Made by a program: the position numbers and the translations under genes. Under the pieces are notes generated by a model. That model worked only from the letters and a program-made list of their open reading frames with translations, was not told the origin of the DNA and made no database searches. Shown here piece by piece: positions 8,464-17,504 of a DNA stretch of 64,000 bases; positions within the stretch are counted from its first letter, which is position 1, and each line of letters begins with the position of its first letter. The stretch lies in the NCBI RefSeq assembly GCF_048820935.1, contig NZ_JBMERD010000011.1:36601-100600 (forward strand). The letters are read 5' to 3'. Source of the stretch: Algicoccus sp048820935. GTDB lineage: Bacteria; Pseudomonadota; Gammaproteobacteria; Burkholderiales; Burkholderiaceae_B.

Positions 8464-9942
8464 TCACGGTCTTCGTAAGACTTGTCCTCCCCCAGGGGTG
8501 AGTTCATGCCCGGGTGTAAACGTCAGTTTTCCGTTGACCAACACCGACCGAATTCCAGCACTGGGAGAAACTGGGTTTTCAAAGCTTGCCCTATCCTGAA
8601 TCGTCTCAGGATCAAAAATCACCACATCACCCCAGGCACCTTCACGTAAGACACCTCGGTCGATCAACCCAAAATTATTGGCTGGCAATCCAGTCATCTT
8701 ATGGACCGCGGTCTCCAGATCAAACAATCCTATATCTCGACTGTAATGACCGAGCACGCGCGGAAATGTGCCCCATAAGCGAGGATGGGGACGAATATCA
8801 TGGGCAATTCCATCTGATCCGATCATCGTGTTGTCAAACGACAGAATCGCCTGGACATCTTGCTCATCCATGGCGTAATAAATCGCACCGCCCGGTACAA
8901 GTCGCTGCGCAGCCTCTTTCTCTGTCACGCCCCACATCTGAGCAATGTCATCCAGCATCTGTCCAGTCATTTCCGGGTGTGGTGTCGACCAAGTCACCTG
9001 TGTTCGTTTGGCTCGCACAAGCAAATCTGGATGCAACATCGTTGAAGAAGCATGATACGGATAACAATCCAAAGCAACTGGCTGCGTTTGAGCAGCTTCA
9101 AGTATAGCGGCCAGTGTTTCACGAGATCGTCCATGATTGGCCACCCCCACCACCTTATGGTGAGAGAGCACAACTCGAATATCCAACGCTCGGCCCACCT
9201 CAAAAGCTTCCGCCATCGCCTCCAGAATCTGATTGCCTTCATCGCGCAAATGCGTGACATACTGTCCTTTGGCGGCTGTTAAAGGACGACCTACCTCAAT
9301 TAACTCTTGAGTGGTTGCAGCCTTTGCTGGGGGATAGAAAACACCCGAAGACATCCCCCAAGCACCTGCCTGCATGGCTTCTTCAACCCAGTCACGCATT
9401 TGTGCCGTTTCCGCTTTATCGGCGGGTCGATTTAAATCTTGAACAGCCTGCACTCGCAATGATGTGTGACCAACCAGCGGCACCACATTCACCGCCAAAT
9501 CTGCATTCTCTAAAACCTGCATGTACTGCTCAAAGGTGGCATAGCGCTGTGGCTGCTGACCCAAATCCATTTGTTCCAGAATCAAATCCAATGGCGGCGG
9601 TGTCTCCGACTTTTTGTAGGGGGCAACGCTTAACCCGCAGTTTCCGGTCACAACCGTAGTCACCCCTTGTGACAGTTTTGGCAAGATCTGCTCTGACACC
9701 AAAACGGCTCGATCATCATGCGTATGGACGTCCACAAACCCCGGCGCCACCACACACCCACTGGCATCCAACGTCATATCCGCCTGCCAGTCCGACTGGT
9801 CGGCACCCATAGCCACGATTCGACCGTCTTTTAAAAACACATCCCCTGCATATCTGGGCGCGCCTGTTCCATCAATAATCAAACCACCCAAAATGGCCAC
9901 ATCGCATCGTTTTACAGGCACACTCATGTCCGATTGAGTCAT
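8464..9942 (-). CDS. N-acyl-D-amino-acid deacylase (D-aminoacylase) family amidohydrolase
   Basis: A 492-residue metal-dependent amidohydrolase. The N-terminal strand domain has GGLIIDGTGAPRYAGDVFLKDG. The TIM-barrel core starts with the metal-binding PGFVDVHTHDD near residue 70, followed by GVTTVVTGNCGLS. Later metal-site motifs include THLRDEGNQILEA and VVLSHHKVVG. The C-terminal part has GSDGIAHDIRPHPRLWGTFPRVLG, typical of D-aminoacylase/N-acyl-D-glutamate deacylase. These enzymes hydrolyse N-acyl-D-amino acids. It overlaps the upstream GMC oxidoreductase gene by 4 bases, so the two form one transcription unit. The exact substrate is not determinable; dihydroorotase- or hydantoinase-like activity is less likely. 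Confidence 0.85.
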   Translation of the reverse strand: MTQSDMSVPVKRCDVAILGGLIIDGTGAPRYAGDVFLKDGRIVAMGADQSDWQADMTLDASGCVVAPGFVDVHTHDDRAVLVSEQILPKLSQGVTTVVTGNCGLSVAPYKKSETPPPLDLILEQMDLGQQPQRYATFEQYMQVLENADLAVNVVPLVGHTSLRVQAVQDLNRPADKAETAQMRDWVEEAMQAGAWGMSSGVFYPPAKAATTQELIEVGRPLTAAKGQYVTHLRDEGNQILEAMAEAFEVGRALDIRVVLSHHKVVGVANHGRSRETLAAILEAAQTQPVALDCYPYHASSTMLHPDLLVRAKRTQVTWSTPHPEMTGQMLDDIAQMWGVTEKEAAQRLVPGGAIYYAMDEQDVQAILSFDNTMIGSDGIAHDIRPHPRLWGTFPRVLGHYSRDIGLFDLETAVHKMTGLPANNFGLIDRGVLREGAWGDVVIFDPETIQDRASFENPVSPSAGIRSVLVNGKLTFTPGHELTPGGGQVLRRP

Positions 9943-11585
9943 ACAGTTACTCCCTCATTGTTTCGGGCGGCCAGCATGGCATCAGCTGCTTTCTGTGCAA
10001 TCACTAGGGTCGGTGAGTTGGTATTACCGGATGTGATGGTCGGCATCACAGAGGCGTCGGCCACACGCAATCCTTGCACACCATGGACACGCAAATCACT
10101 ATCCACAACGGCCATGGGATCATGGCCCATTTTGCAGGTGCCGACCGGATGAAAAATTGTCGTTCCGATATCACCCGCTGCTTTGATTAAATCATCATCC
10201 TTCAAAAGACTCGCACCTGGCAAGACTTCTTCAGGGTGATAACGAGCGAGTGCACTTTGCGAGACGATCTTGCGTGTCAAACGAATACTGTCAATCGCCA
10301 CCTGACGATCTTCTTCAGTTGCCAAATAATTGCAATCAATCGAAGGGGCGACTTCTGTGTTCGGTGACACAATCTGAATCGTTCCGCGGCTCGTTGGACG
10401 CAAGTTACACACAGAAGCTGTGAAAGCCGGAAACTGATGCAAAGGTTCACCAAACTTTTCTAGTGACAATGGTTGCACGTGATATTCCACATTGGCACGA
10501 TTTTGATTAGGATCTGAGCGCGTAAAAATTCCCAGCTGTGAGGGCGCCATACTCAGTGGTCCTCTACGGAACAAAGCATACTGTAGACCCATGTTGAACC
10601 GCCCCCAGAGGCTCGCAGCCTGTTGATTCAAAGTCAACACATCTCGAACTCGATACACCATACGCAATTGCAAATGGTCTTGAAGGTTCTGCCCCACACC
10701 CGGCAATTCGTGCACTTGCTCAATACCAAACTTTTGTAGCAACGAACCTGCTGCGATCCCTGAGGCTTGCAGGATCTGCACACTGCCGATCGCACCTGCA
10801 CTCAACGCAATCTCACCCCGACAACCGACTTGTTGGCGCTGACCTTCACGCACAAAAACTACGCCGGTTACGCGCTTTTGATCATCAAACAAGAGACGCT
10901 CGACACGTGCACCTGTCATCACGGTCAGATTGGTGCGATCTTTGACAGGTCGTAGAAAAGCTTTTGAAGTATTCCATCGCCAGCCCCGACGCTGATTCAC
11001 TTCAAAATAACCACTACCCTCATTGTCACCACGGTTAAAGTCTTCAATCGGCTCAATCCCAGCCTGACGTGCTGCTTCCTGAACCGCATCTAAAATTTCC
11101 CACGACAGTCGTTGCTGATCGACGCGCCACGGGCCGCCACTGCCGTGCCAAGGACTTGCCCCTTTGTGATGGTCTTCCATCGCTTTAAAGATCGGCAACA
11201 CATCGTCCCAACCCCAGCCTGGATTACCTAGATCACGCCAGCCGTCATAGTCTTCACGTTGGCCTCGCATGTAGATCATGCCATTAATCGAGGAGCTCCC
11301 ACCTAAAACGCGTCCGCGCGGATAGCCTAGGGCCCGCCCGTTCAGACCTGTTTGCACTTGGGTGGTGTAACACCAGTCTGTGCGGGGATTCCCTATACAA
11401 TACAAGTAACCAACCGGAATGTGGATCCAGTGATAGTTATCGGGGCCGCCAGCTTCGAGTAGTAATACCCGACGCTGCGGATCGGCACTCAGTCGGTTTG
11501 CCAAAAGGCAACCCGCCGTGCCGGCACCGATCACAATGTCATCAAAATCTCCAGCCTTGGTGATTGAAGTCGTGTCATGTTTCAT
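9939..11585 (-). CDS. GMC-family FAD-dependent oxidoreductase (choline-dehydrogenase-like)
   Basis: A 548-residue glucose-methanol-choline oxidoreductase. An FAD-binding GxGxxG motif appears as VIGAGTAGCLLANRL (residues about 17-31). The GMC signature 1 region reads YPRGRVLGGSSSINGMIYMRG, and signature 2 includes GAIGSVQILQASGI. The C-terminal catalytic segment has FHPVGTCKMG with the active-site His, then VADASVMPTITSGNTNSPT. It oxidises a primary or secondary alcohol, with choline dehydrogenase, alcohol dehydrogenase (AlkJ type) or polyethylene-glycol dehydrogenase as possible identities. No betaine aldehyde dehydrogenase or BetI is adjacent, so BetA is not supported. It is the first gene of a two-gene unit with the D-aminoacylase-type gene. 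Confidence 0.88.
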   Translation of the reverse strand: MKHDTTSITKAGDFDDIVIGAGTAGCLLANRLSADPQRRVLLLEAGGPDNYHWIHIPVGYLYCIGNPRTDWCYTTQVQTGLNGRALGYPRGRVLGGSSSINGMIYMRGQREDYDGWRDLGNPGWGWDDVLPIFKAMEDHHKGASPWHGSGGPWRVDQQRLSWEILDAVQEAARQAGIEPIEDFNRGDNEGSGYFEVNQRRGWRWNTSKAFLRPVKDRTNLTVMTGARVERLLFDDQKRVTGVVFVREGQRQQVGCRGEIALSAGAIGSVQILQASGIAAGSLLQKFGIEQVHELPGVGQNLQDHLQLRMVYRVRDVLTLNQQAASLWGRFNMGLQYALFRRGPLSMAPSQLGIFTRSDPNQNRANVEYHVQPLSLEKFGEPLHQFPAFTASVCNLRPTSRGTIQIVSPNTEVAPSIDCNYLATEEDRQVAIDSIRLTRKIVSQSALARYHPEEVLPGASLLKDDDLIKAAGDIGTTIFHPVGTCKMGHDPMAVVDSDLRVHGVQGLRVADASVMPTITSGNTNSPTLVIAQKAADAMLAARNNEGVTV

Positions 11586-11725
11586 ATGCCACCATTTCCC
11601 TATGATGCTCGCATTTTCTGTATAAAAGCATATGCTGTCATCAGATTATGCCGTTTGCGAACCTAAAAACACCGGTTACATCATAAAACCGCCGATTCCT
11701 TTTGATTTTGACCACGTAGAAGAAC

Positions 11726-12823
11726 ATGAACTCAGCTGCTCCCCTAGTTTTTGACATCACTGAATCCACTCATCGCCAAAACGACGATCTGCGTCAGAAA
11801 ATTCTCGCGAACCCCGGTTTTGGGGTGAACTTTACGGATCACATGGTCGCCATTGACTGGACCGCACAACAAGGCTGGCACGATGCACGTGTCCAACCTT
11901 ATGGTCCCTTGCAAATCGATCCGGCATCCTCAGTTTTGCATTACGCCCAAGAAATCTTTGAAGGGCTCAAAGCCTACCGTCATGCCGATGGATCCATCTG
12001 GATTTTTAGACCTTTGGAAAACGGTCTGCGCATGCAACGCTCCGCTGAACGTCTGGCTTTGCCCCCACTCCCCGAAGATTTGTTTTTGGAATCAATCAAA
12101 GCATTAATCCGTGTGGATGATATGTGGGTCCCCAGCGCACCGGAAACCAGTTTATACCTGCGTCCGTTCATGATTGCCAACGAGCGATTCTTAGGTGTCA
12201 GAGCGGCTCAGCGCGCTGCCTACTATGTGATTGCTTCCCCTGCCGGTGCTTATTTTCCGCAAGGTGTTGCACCCGTGAACATTTGGGTCTCTCAAGAACA
12301 CTCGCGGGCTGCTAGAGGGGGCACAGGTGCTGCCAAATGTGGTGGAAACTACTCCGCATCGTTGCTCCCACAACAAGAAGCCTCTCGCCATGACTGTTCG
12401 CAAGTCCTGTTTTTGGACTCCCAAGAAGGCAAATACCTTGAAGAGCTAGGCGGCATGAATTTGTTTCTCGTGAAACGTGACGGCACCTTGCTAACACCGT
12501 CCCTGACCGGCAGCATCCTTGAAGGCGTGACCCGTGACAGCATCATCACACTGGCCAAGGATCGCGGTCATGAAGTGGTCGAAAGAAAGATTTCACTCGA
12601 TGAAATGCTGGAAGGTCTGCGCTCTGGCGACATCAGTGAAGCATTTGCCTGCGGAACAGCCGCTGTCATCACCCCAATTCGCATGATCAAAGGCGAAAGC
12701 TTTACCGTGGGTGAGCCTAATGCGCCGGCGGGTGAGTTGACTATGTCACTACGTCAGGAACTAACTGACATCCAGTATGGGCGTCGCGCAGATCCGCATC
12801 ATTGGATGATGAAAGTTCTGTAA
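11726..12823 (+). CDS. ilvE: branched-chain amino acid aminotransferase (long, BCAT-II type)
   Basis: A PLP enzyme that catalyses the last step of Leu, Ile and Val synthesis and the first of their degradation. The 365-residue length and the motif HYAQEIFEGLKAYRH (about residues 72-86) mark the longer BCAT class found in eukaryotes and many bacteria, rather than the roughly 310-residue E. coli IlvE. The catalytic Lys is in GGTGAAKCGGNYSAS near residue 200. The PLP phosphate-binding region follows (EELGGMNLFLV, LTGSILEGVTRDS). The gene is monocistronic: divergent from the GMC gene and followed immediately by an intrinsic terminator at 12836-12859. Confidence 0.95.
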   Translation: MNSAAPLVFDITESTHRQNDDLRQKILANPGFGVNFTDHMVAIDWTAQQGWHDARVQPYGPLQIDPASSVLHYAQEIFEGLKAYRHADGSIWIFRPLENGLRMQRSAERLALPPLPEDLFLESIKALIRVDDMWVPSAPETSLYLRPFMIANERFLGVRAAQRAAYYVIASPAGAYFPQGVAPVNIWVSQEHSRAARGGTGAAKCGGNYSASLLPQQEASRHDCSQVLFLDSQEGKYLEELGGMNLFLVKRDGTLLTPSLTGSILEGVTRDSIITLAKDRGHEVVERKISLDEMLEGLRSGDISEAFACGTAAVITPIRMIKGESFTVGEPNAPAGELTMSLRQELTDIQYGRRADPHHWMMKVL

Positions 12824-12835
12824 TTTTGAAATAAG

Positions 12836-12859
12836 GCGATCCTACGGGGTCGCTTTTTT
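12836..12859 (+). terminator. intrinsic terminator of ilvE
   Basis: A 7-bp stem (GCGATCC with GGGTCGC, one G-T wobble) around a TACG tetraloop is followed directly by six T residues. It begins 12 bases after the ilvE stop codon, in the correct orientation for that gene. Confidence 0.85.
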
Positions 12860-12904
12860 GTGTTTGTATTTATTTTTGCTTGATTGCTTTAAAGGCTGTT
12901 TTTT

Positions 12905-13528
12905 ATGACCATGAACCCCGCTGTCTCTCGCTGGAATGATCGTTTTTTATCAACTGATGATTATGTGTTTGGCACAAAACCAAACCAATTCATGGCCAAG
13001 CAAGCTGCCCAACACCTCAAACCTGGTCAGCGTGTGCTGGCCGTGGCTGATGGTGAAGGGCGCAATGGCGTCTGGCTGGCCGAACAAGGCTTTGACACTT
13101 GGTCAGTCGATGCAGCCCCGGCTGCCACAGAAAAAGCGCGCAAACTTGCCAAAGAACGTGGTGTCACTTTACACATCGAAACGGCTGACTTATCGAATTG
13201 GAACTGGTCTGAACACGAGTTTGATGCGGTCATTGCCATCTTTATTCAGTTTGCAGGCCCCACTCTCCGAGACACACTATTTGAGGGCATGAAACAAGCC
13301 CTTAAACCCGGTGGTCTGATGATATTGCAAGGCTACGGACTCAAGCAGCTGGAATACCGCACCGGTGGGCCAAGCACGCCAGAGAATTTGTACACCAAGG
13401 AACTGCTGGAGACCGCGTTTTCAGACATGGACATCCTGATGCTGGAAGAATATGACGCAGTGCTGGATGAAGGTGAGGGTCATCGTGGTATGTCATCACT
13501 CGTTGATCTCATTGCCAGAAAACGCTAA
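12905..13528 (+). CDS. class I SAM-dependent methyltransferase (TehB-like)
   Basis: A 207-residue Rossmann-fold methyltransferase. The SAM-binding glycine-rich motif I is unusual, reading RVLAVADGEGRNGVWLAEQG near residue 42. It is followed by an acidic motif II in TWSVDAAPAATEKA and by motif IV DAVIAIFIQFAGP. A post-motif helix with GMKQALKPGGLMILQGYG matches proteins annotated as TehB or tellurite-resistance methyltransferases. The substrate is unknown, and thiopurine- or tellurite-type activity should not be assumed. It is short, cytoplasmic, lies downstream of the ilvE terminator and 98 bases before the acyl-CoA synthetase gene. Confidence 0.8.
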   Translation: MTMNPAVSRWNDRFLSTDDYVFGTKPNQFMAKQAAQHLKPGQRVLAVADGEGRNGVWLAEQGFDTWSVDAAPAATEKARKLAKERGVTLHIETADLSNWNWSEHEFDAVIAIFIQFAGPTLRDTLFEGMKQALKPGGLMILQGYGLKQLEYRTGGPSTPENLYTKELLETAFSDMDILMLEEYDAVLDEGEGHRGMSSLVDLIARKR

Positions 13529-13626
13529 AGCCTGCCGTGTAGCTGAAGCCATCCTTTGTCAAAATGGATGGCAACCAGTGCGATTCGTTCCTAAACTCAA
13601 CTGAATATTCACATTTCGAGGAAAAC

Positions 13627-15738
13627 ATGTCCGTTGCCACTGATTTATCTCGCTTGCTCAACCCCAAAACCGTTGCCGTCATTGGCGCATCAAACGATGC
13701 CAGCCGTATCGGTGGCAAACCCATCGCTTATATGCTTAAGCAAGGTTTTGCAGGCACCATTCTGCCGGTGAACCCTAACCGCGACACCGTTCAAGGTCTT
13801 AAAAGCTATCCCAGCGTGCAAGCACTACCCGAAGTGCCCGATATCGCGATTGTGGCCGTGCCGGCTGCCGCTGCGCTGGATACGATCAAAGCTTTGGCAG
13901 AGAAAGGTACTGGTGGCGCGATTCTCTTTAGCGCAGGTTTTGCAGAAACAGGTGAAGAAGGCGCCAAGCTTCAGGATGAAATGGCCCAAGCCGCTCGTGA
14001 ACACGGCATGCGATTGCTTGGCCCAAACTCTCTGGGCATGCTCAACCCACAAACTCATTTTTACGGTACGTTTGCCACGGGTCTGGAACTCGGTTTCCCA
14101 GAACCAGGCCATGTTGCGATTGTGAGTCAATCGGGTGCGTATGGTGCGCACTTGATGGCGGTGGCTGTGGCCAACGACATTGGTTTGTCAGCCGCCGTGA
14201 TGACGGGGAACGAAGCCGATCTGTCACTTGGCGATATGGTGCAGATGGTTGTTAATGACCCTAAAACCCGCGTTATCGCACTGTACGCAGAAGGCATTCG
14301 CCAATCGGATGTCTTAGTTGAGGCTTTAGAACAAGCTCGTCGCAAAAGAAAACCTGTCGTCATGATGAAAGTCGGACGCAGTGAAGTGGGTGGTGCTGCC
14401 GCACAGTCGCACACCGCCTCGATTGCTGGTGACGACAAGGTGTTCGATGCTGTCATGCGTGAGTTGGGCGTGATTCGTGTCGATACAACTGAACAAATGC
14501 TCGACATCGCACGACTGGCGACCCACGGCATCTTCCCAGCCGACAACTCACTGGGTGTGATTACCGTCAGTGGTGGTGCTGGGGTCATCATCAGCGACGC
14601 AGCTGAAATGCTCGGCCTGCCCATGCCCGCCATGCCAGAAGATGCACAAAAGAAACTGATTGAAATCCTGCCTTACGCCTCCCCTCGCAACCCAGTGGAC
14701 ACGACTGCGCAGGTGCTAAACGACATGAATCTGGCACATCTGTTCACCGACTCATTGGTGAAAGATGGTGGCTATAAATCCATTCTTGGATTCTTTACTT
14801 ACACCACCAGTGCCCCCAGTACAGGTGAGCGTCTGCGTAAAGAGCTGAAGAAAATTCGTGATGCCTATCCAGATCGCTTGTTTGTTTTAGCGGCCATGGG
14901 ATCACGTGAACAAATGCGTGAATACGAGCGAGACGGCTTTGCGATTTTTGAAGATCCTAGTCGTGCAGTCGCTGCCATTCATGCCATGGGACAGTTTGGG
15001 GAAGCATTTGAGCGCGCAGAACGACAAGCTGCTCCCGTCCTTGATGCGGTTGAGTTACCTGCAACCAACCCGTCCGAAGCGCAAGCCAAACAATTGCTGG
15101 CTAAATCAGGCATTGCAAGTGCCCCTGAAAAAGCCTGCGCCACAGTCGATGAGGCTGTCGCTGCCGCCCAAGAGATTGGTGGCCCAGTGGTCATGAAAAT
15201 CCTCTCACCTGATATTCTTCACAAATCTGAAATCGGTGGTGTTTTACTGAACATCGAAGGGGATGACGCTGTACGTGAAGGATTTGACACCCTAATTGCC
15301 CGAGGCCGACAAGCCGTTCCAAATGCCAATATTGAAGGCGTGCTCGTTGCCAAACAGCTGTCTGGTGGTGTGGAATGTATTTTGGGAATCCATCGCGACC
15401 CCGTCTTTGGACCGATGGCCATGTTTGGTCTGGGTGGAATCTTTGTGGAGATTCTAGAGGACGTAGTTCTACACCGTTGCCCCTTTGGTGAAGATGTCGC
15501 CGAGACAATGATTCGTAGCATCAAGGGTGCACCGCTGCTGTTGGGTGCACGCGGCAGACCAGTCGCTGACATCAAAGCGTTGGCCAAAATGCTGTCACAA
15601 CTCTCTGCATTTGCCGTTGCCGCAGGTCCCAGATTGGAATCAATCGACTTGAACCCAGTCTTTGCCATGCCCGAGGGTCAGGGTGCTTATGCAGTAGATG
15701 CGATTATCACGCTGCAAGATCCCGATCAGCAGGCTTAA
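13627..15738 (+). CDS. NDP-forming acyl-CoA synthetase (acetate--CoA ligase family)
   Basis: A 703-residue fusion of the alpha and beta parts of ADP-forming acyl-CoA synthetases. The N-terminal CoA-binding domain has VAVIGASNDASRIGGKPI (residues about 17-34). Two succinyl-CoA-ligase-like domains follow, with the phosphohistidine site in the AAQSHTASIAGDD region near residue 260. The C-terminal ATP-grasp domain (from about residue 480) includes GGPVVMKILSPDILHKSE and GGIFVEILEDVVLHRCPF. It converts an acid, ATP or another NTP and CoA into acyl-CoA reversibly; the acid is unknown. I place the start at the ATG at 13627 because GAGGA precedes it by 6 bases. An in-frame ATG at 13564 would add 21 residues with no domain match. 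Confidence 0.88.
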   Translation: MSVATDLSRLLNPKTVAVIGASNDASRIGGKPIAYMLKQGFAGTILPVNPNRDTVQGLKSYPSVQALPEVPDIAIVAVPAAAALDTIKALAEKGTGGAILFSAGFAETGEEGAKLQDEMAQAAREHGMRLLGPNSLGMLNPQTHFYGTFATGLELGFPEPGHVAIVSQSGAYGAHLMAVAVANDIGLSAAVMTGNEADLSLGDMVQMVVNDPKTRVIALYAEGIRQSDVLVEALEQARRKRKPVVMMKVGRSEVGGAAAQSHTASIAGDDKVFDAVMRELGVIRVDTTEQMLDIARLATHGIFPADNSLGVITVSGGAGVIISDAAEMLGLPMPAMPEDAQKKLIEILPYASPRNPVDTTAQVLNDMNLAHLFTDSLVKDGGYKSILGFFTYTTSAPSTGERLRKELKKIRDAYPDRLFVLAAMGSREQMREYERDGFAIFEDPSRAVAAIHAMGQFGEAFERAERQAAPVLDAVELPATNPSEAQAKQLLAKSGIASAPEKACATVDEAVAAAQEIGGPVVMKILSPDILHKSEIGGVLLNIEGDDAVREGFDTLIARGRQAVPNANIEGVLVAKQLSGGVECILGIHRDPVFGPMAMFGLGGIFVEILEDVVLHRCPFGEDVAETMIRSIKGAPLLLGARGRPVADIKALAKMLSQLSAFAVAAGPRLESIDLNPVFAMPEGQGAYAVDAIITLQDPDQQA

Positions 15739-15801
15739 ATTTCATCTTTACCACAAGGGTTCAGCGTGACAGTTACATTGCACGTTTGAATACTCATAAA
15801 A

Positions 15802-15843
15802 ACATCGGCTCCGTGAAATGTACTCACGGAGCCGATGTTTTTT
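15802..15843. terminator. bidirectional intrinsic terminator
   Basis: A perfect 15-bp inverted repeat (ACATCGGCTCCGTGA / TCACGGAGCCGATGT) around a short AATGTAC loop, with T residues downstream on the plus strand and A residues upstream. It lies between the convergent acyl-CoA synthetase and aldolase genes and can terminate both. Confidence 0.92.
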
Positions 15844-15857
15844 AATTAGATGATGAT

Positions 15858-16640
15858 TTACTTGGGCTGCGTCATCGCTTTAAAGCTGTTCAAAGCTTGG
15901 GCCGCTGCCACGCGTAACAAGCCCACATCCGATCCAATCGCAATAAACTCGGCACCAATTTCATCAGCTCGGCGCAACAAGTTCGGATCACTTGTTAAGA
16001 TCCCTGCCTTTTGTCCGGCTGCTTTAATCTTAATCAACGCCTCTTCGACGGCTTTGACCACAGGCTCAACCGTTGGGTTACCCAAATAACCCATGTCCGC
16101 CGCTAAATCCGCTGGACCAATAAAGACCCCATCAACCCCTTCAACTTTTAAGATGTCGTCAAGCGCATCAAGTCCTTTCTGGCTTTCTACTTGTAGCAAC
16201 AAACAGACTTCATCATCGGCAGTGCGCAGATAGTCGCTCAGACCCCCATACTGCGAGGCTCGAGCCAGTGCCGCACCCACGCCTCGCACACCGCGGGGTG
16301 GGTAATGCATGGCTTGCACCAAGGCTTGGGCTTGCTCAGCACTTTCCACCATTGGGATCAACAAAGTCTGGCAACCGGCATCCAGAATCTGTTTAATCAT
16401 CCAGGTTTCCCCAATGGGTGGACGAATCACGGGTGTCACGCCCGAAGCCGCCATGGCCTGCATTTGGGCCACTGCACTGCGTAAATCATTCGGGGCATGT
16501 TCAAGATCGATGAGTAACCAGTCATAGCCAGTGGAGGCGAGTAACTCTGCGCCATTGGCATGCCCTAACGCCACCCACAAGCCAATCTGACGCTGCGACG
16601 CATTGATCGCGTGTTTAAAGCGATTTCGAGGTGCTTGCAT
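15858..16640 (-). CDS. hpaI: HpcH/HpaI-family aldolase
   Basis: A 260-residue class II pyruvate aldolase. In the homoprotocatechuate pathway HpaI cleaves 4-hydroxy-2-oxoheptanedioate to pyruvate and succinate semialdehyde. Motifs include GLWVALGHANGAELLAS, LLIDLEHAPND (acid and catalytic His), VIRPPIG with the substrate-binding Arg, PMVESAEQA with a metal-ligand Glu and VFIGPADLAADMG with the metal-ligand Asp. It is the last gene of the operon and lies 6 bases after the hydratase gene, supporting a shared pathway. Family members also act on related 2-oxo-acids (for example 2-keto-3-deoxy-rhamnonate), so the precise substrate is inferred from neighbours. Confidence 0.85.
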   Translation of the reverse strand: MQAPRNRFKHAINASQRQIGLWVALGHANGAELLASTGYDWLLIDLEHAPNDLRSAVAQMQAMAASGVTPVIRPPIGETWMIKQILDAGCQTLLIPMVESAEQAQALVQAMHYPPRGVRGVGAALARASQYGGLSDYLRTADDEVCLLLQVESQKGLDALDDILKVEGVDGVFIGPADLAADMGYLGNPTVEPVVKAVEEALIKIKAAGQKAGILTSDPNLLRRADEIGAEFIAIGSDVGLLRVAAAQALNSFKAMTQPK

Positions 16641-16646
16641 CTGTGA

Positions 16647-17453
16647 TTATCCTTGTGCGAAATGGCAGCTAATCGTACCCAATGGGCCGTAGTCTGCAGT
16701 GATGGTTGTACCGGGAGGGGCTTCAAGAGGACGAATGAAGGAACCCGACAAGACGACTTGCCCAGCGCGAATCGCTTCTCCATAGGTTGCCAGGCGCTGT
16801 GCCAACCACACCAAGCCCTGAGCCGGATGGTTCATCACCCCTGCAGCCAGCCCTGTCTCTTCGACCTGACCATTCACGCTCACAATCGCACCAATCCAGC
16901 GCAAGTCCAGATTGTCCACACGGATCGGTTTACCACCGAGCAAAAACCCTGCGTTGGCCGCATTGTCCGCAATCGTGTCGTAGACATTGCGCATCTGACC
17001 GGTCTTGGCATCTTTGCGTTGAACACGAGTATCCAGAACCTCTAAGGCCGGCACCACAAAGTCGGTGGCATTGAGCACTTCATAGAGCGAAGGGTTGGGT
17101 GAGACATCGGCTTTCATGATGAACGCCAATTCGGCTTCAATCCTTGGCGCAATGAAGCGATCAGCCGCAATCACCTCACCATCCTGAATGCGCATGCTTT
17201 CTAGCAAGACACCGGAGTCTGGGGTCGTGATGTTCAAAGCCTGCTGCATCGCGCGCGAGGTCAGCCCAATCTTTAAACCGACTTGGGGGTCACCGCTGGC
17301 AATCTTGCGCTGAACCCAAGCATCCTGAATCCGATAGGCGTCTTGCATATCCATGGATGGATAGGTTTGACTAAGCAAAGCCACTTGTTGGCGTGTGAGC
17401 TCGGCTTGCTCCAGACTGGCGGCGGCTTGTTGAATCTCGTCTGCGGTCATCAT
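16647..17453 (-). CDS. hpaH: 2-oxo-hept-4-ene-1,7-dioate hydratase (HpaH-type)
   Basis: A 268-residue member of the hydratase/decarboxylase branch of the FAH fold. In the homoprotocatechuate route HpaH adds water to 2-oxohept-4-ene-1,7-dioate, producing the substrate of HpaI. Motifs include DAYRIQDAWVQRK, GLKIGLTSRAMQQALNI, the metal-site RIEAELAFIM (near residue 105) and LGGKPIRV; the C-terminus has GEAIRAGQVVLSGSFIRP. MhpD-type 2-hydroxypentadienoate hydratases share this fold, but the adjacent HpaI- and HpaF-type genes favour the seven-carbon substrate. It sits between the FAH-family gene and the aldolase in the same operon. Confidence 0.85.
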   Translation of the reverse strand: MMTADEIQQAAASLEQAELTRQQVALLSQTYPSMDMQDAYRIQDAWVQRKIASGDPQVGLKIGLTSRAMQQALNITTPDSGVLLESMRIQDGEVIAADRFIAPRIEAELAFIMKADVSPNPSLYEVLNATDFVVPALEVLDTRVQRKDAKTGQMRNVYDTIADNAANAGFLLGGKPIRVDNLDLRWIGAIVSVNGQVEETGLAAGVMNHPAQGLVWLAQRLATYGEAIRAGQVVLSGSFIRPLEAPPGTTITADYGPLGTISCHFAQG

Positions 17454-17504
17454 GAGGTTGTCTCTCCCTTGAGCGAATTAAATGAAGGACTTGAGCTAAG
17501 ACGC

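Noticed and set aside
9939..11585. Naming the GMC oxidoreductase betA (choline dehydrogenase)
   Set aside because: GMC signatures are shared by many alcohol dehydrogenases, and no betB, betI or choline transporter is adjacent.
13564..13626. Upstream in-frame start for the acyl-CoA synthetase
   Set aside because: The extra 21 residues have no domain similarity, while the internal ATG at 13627 has a well-spaced GAGGA.
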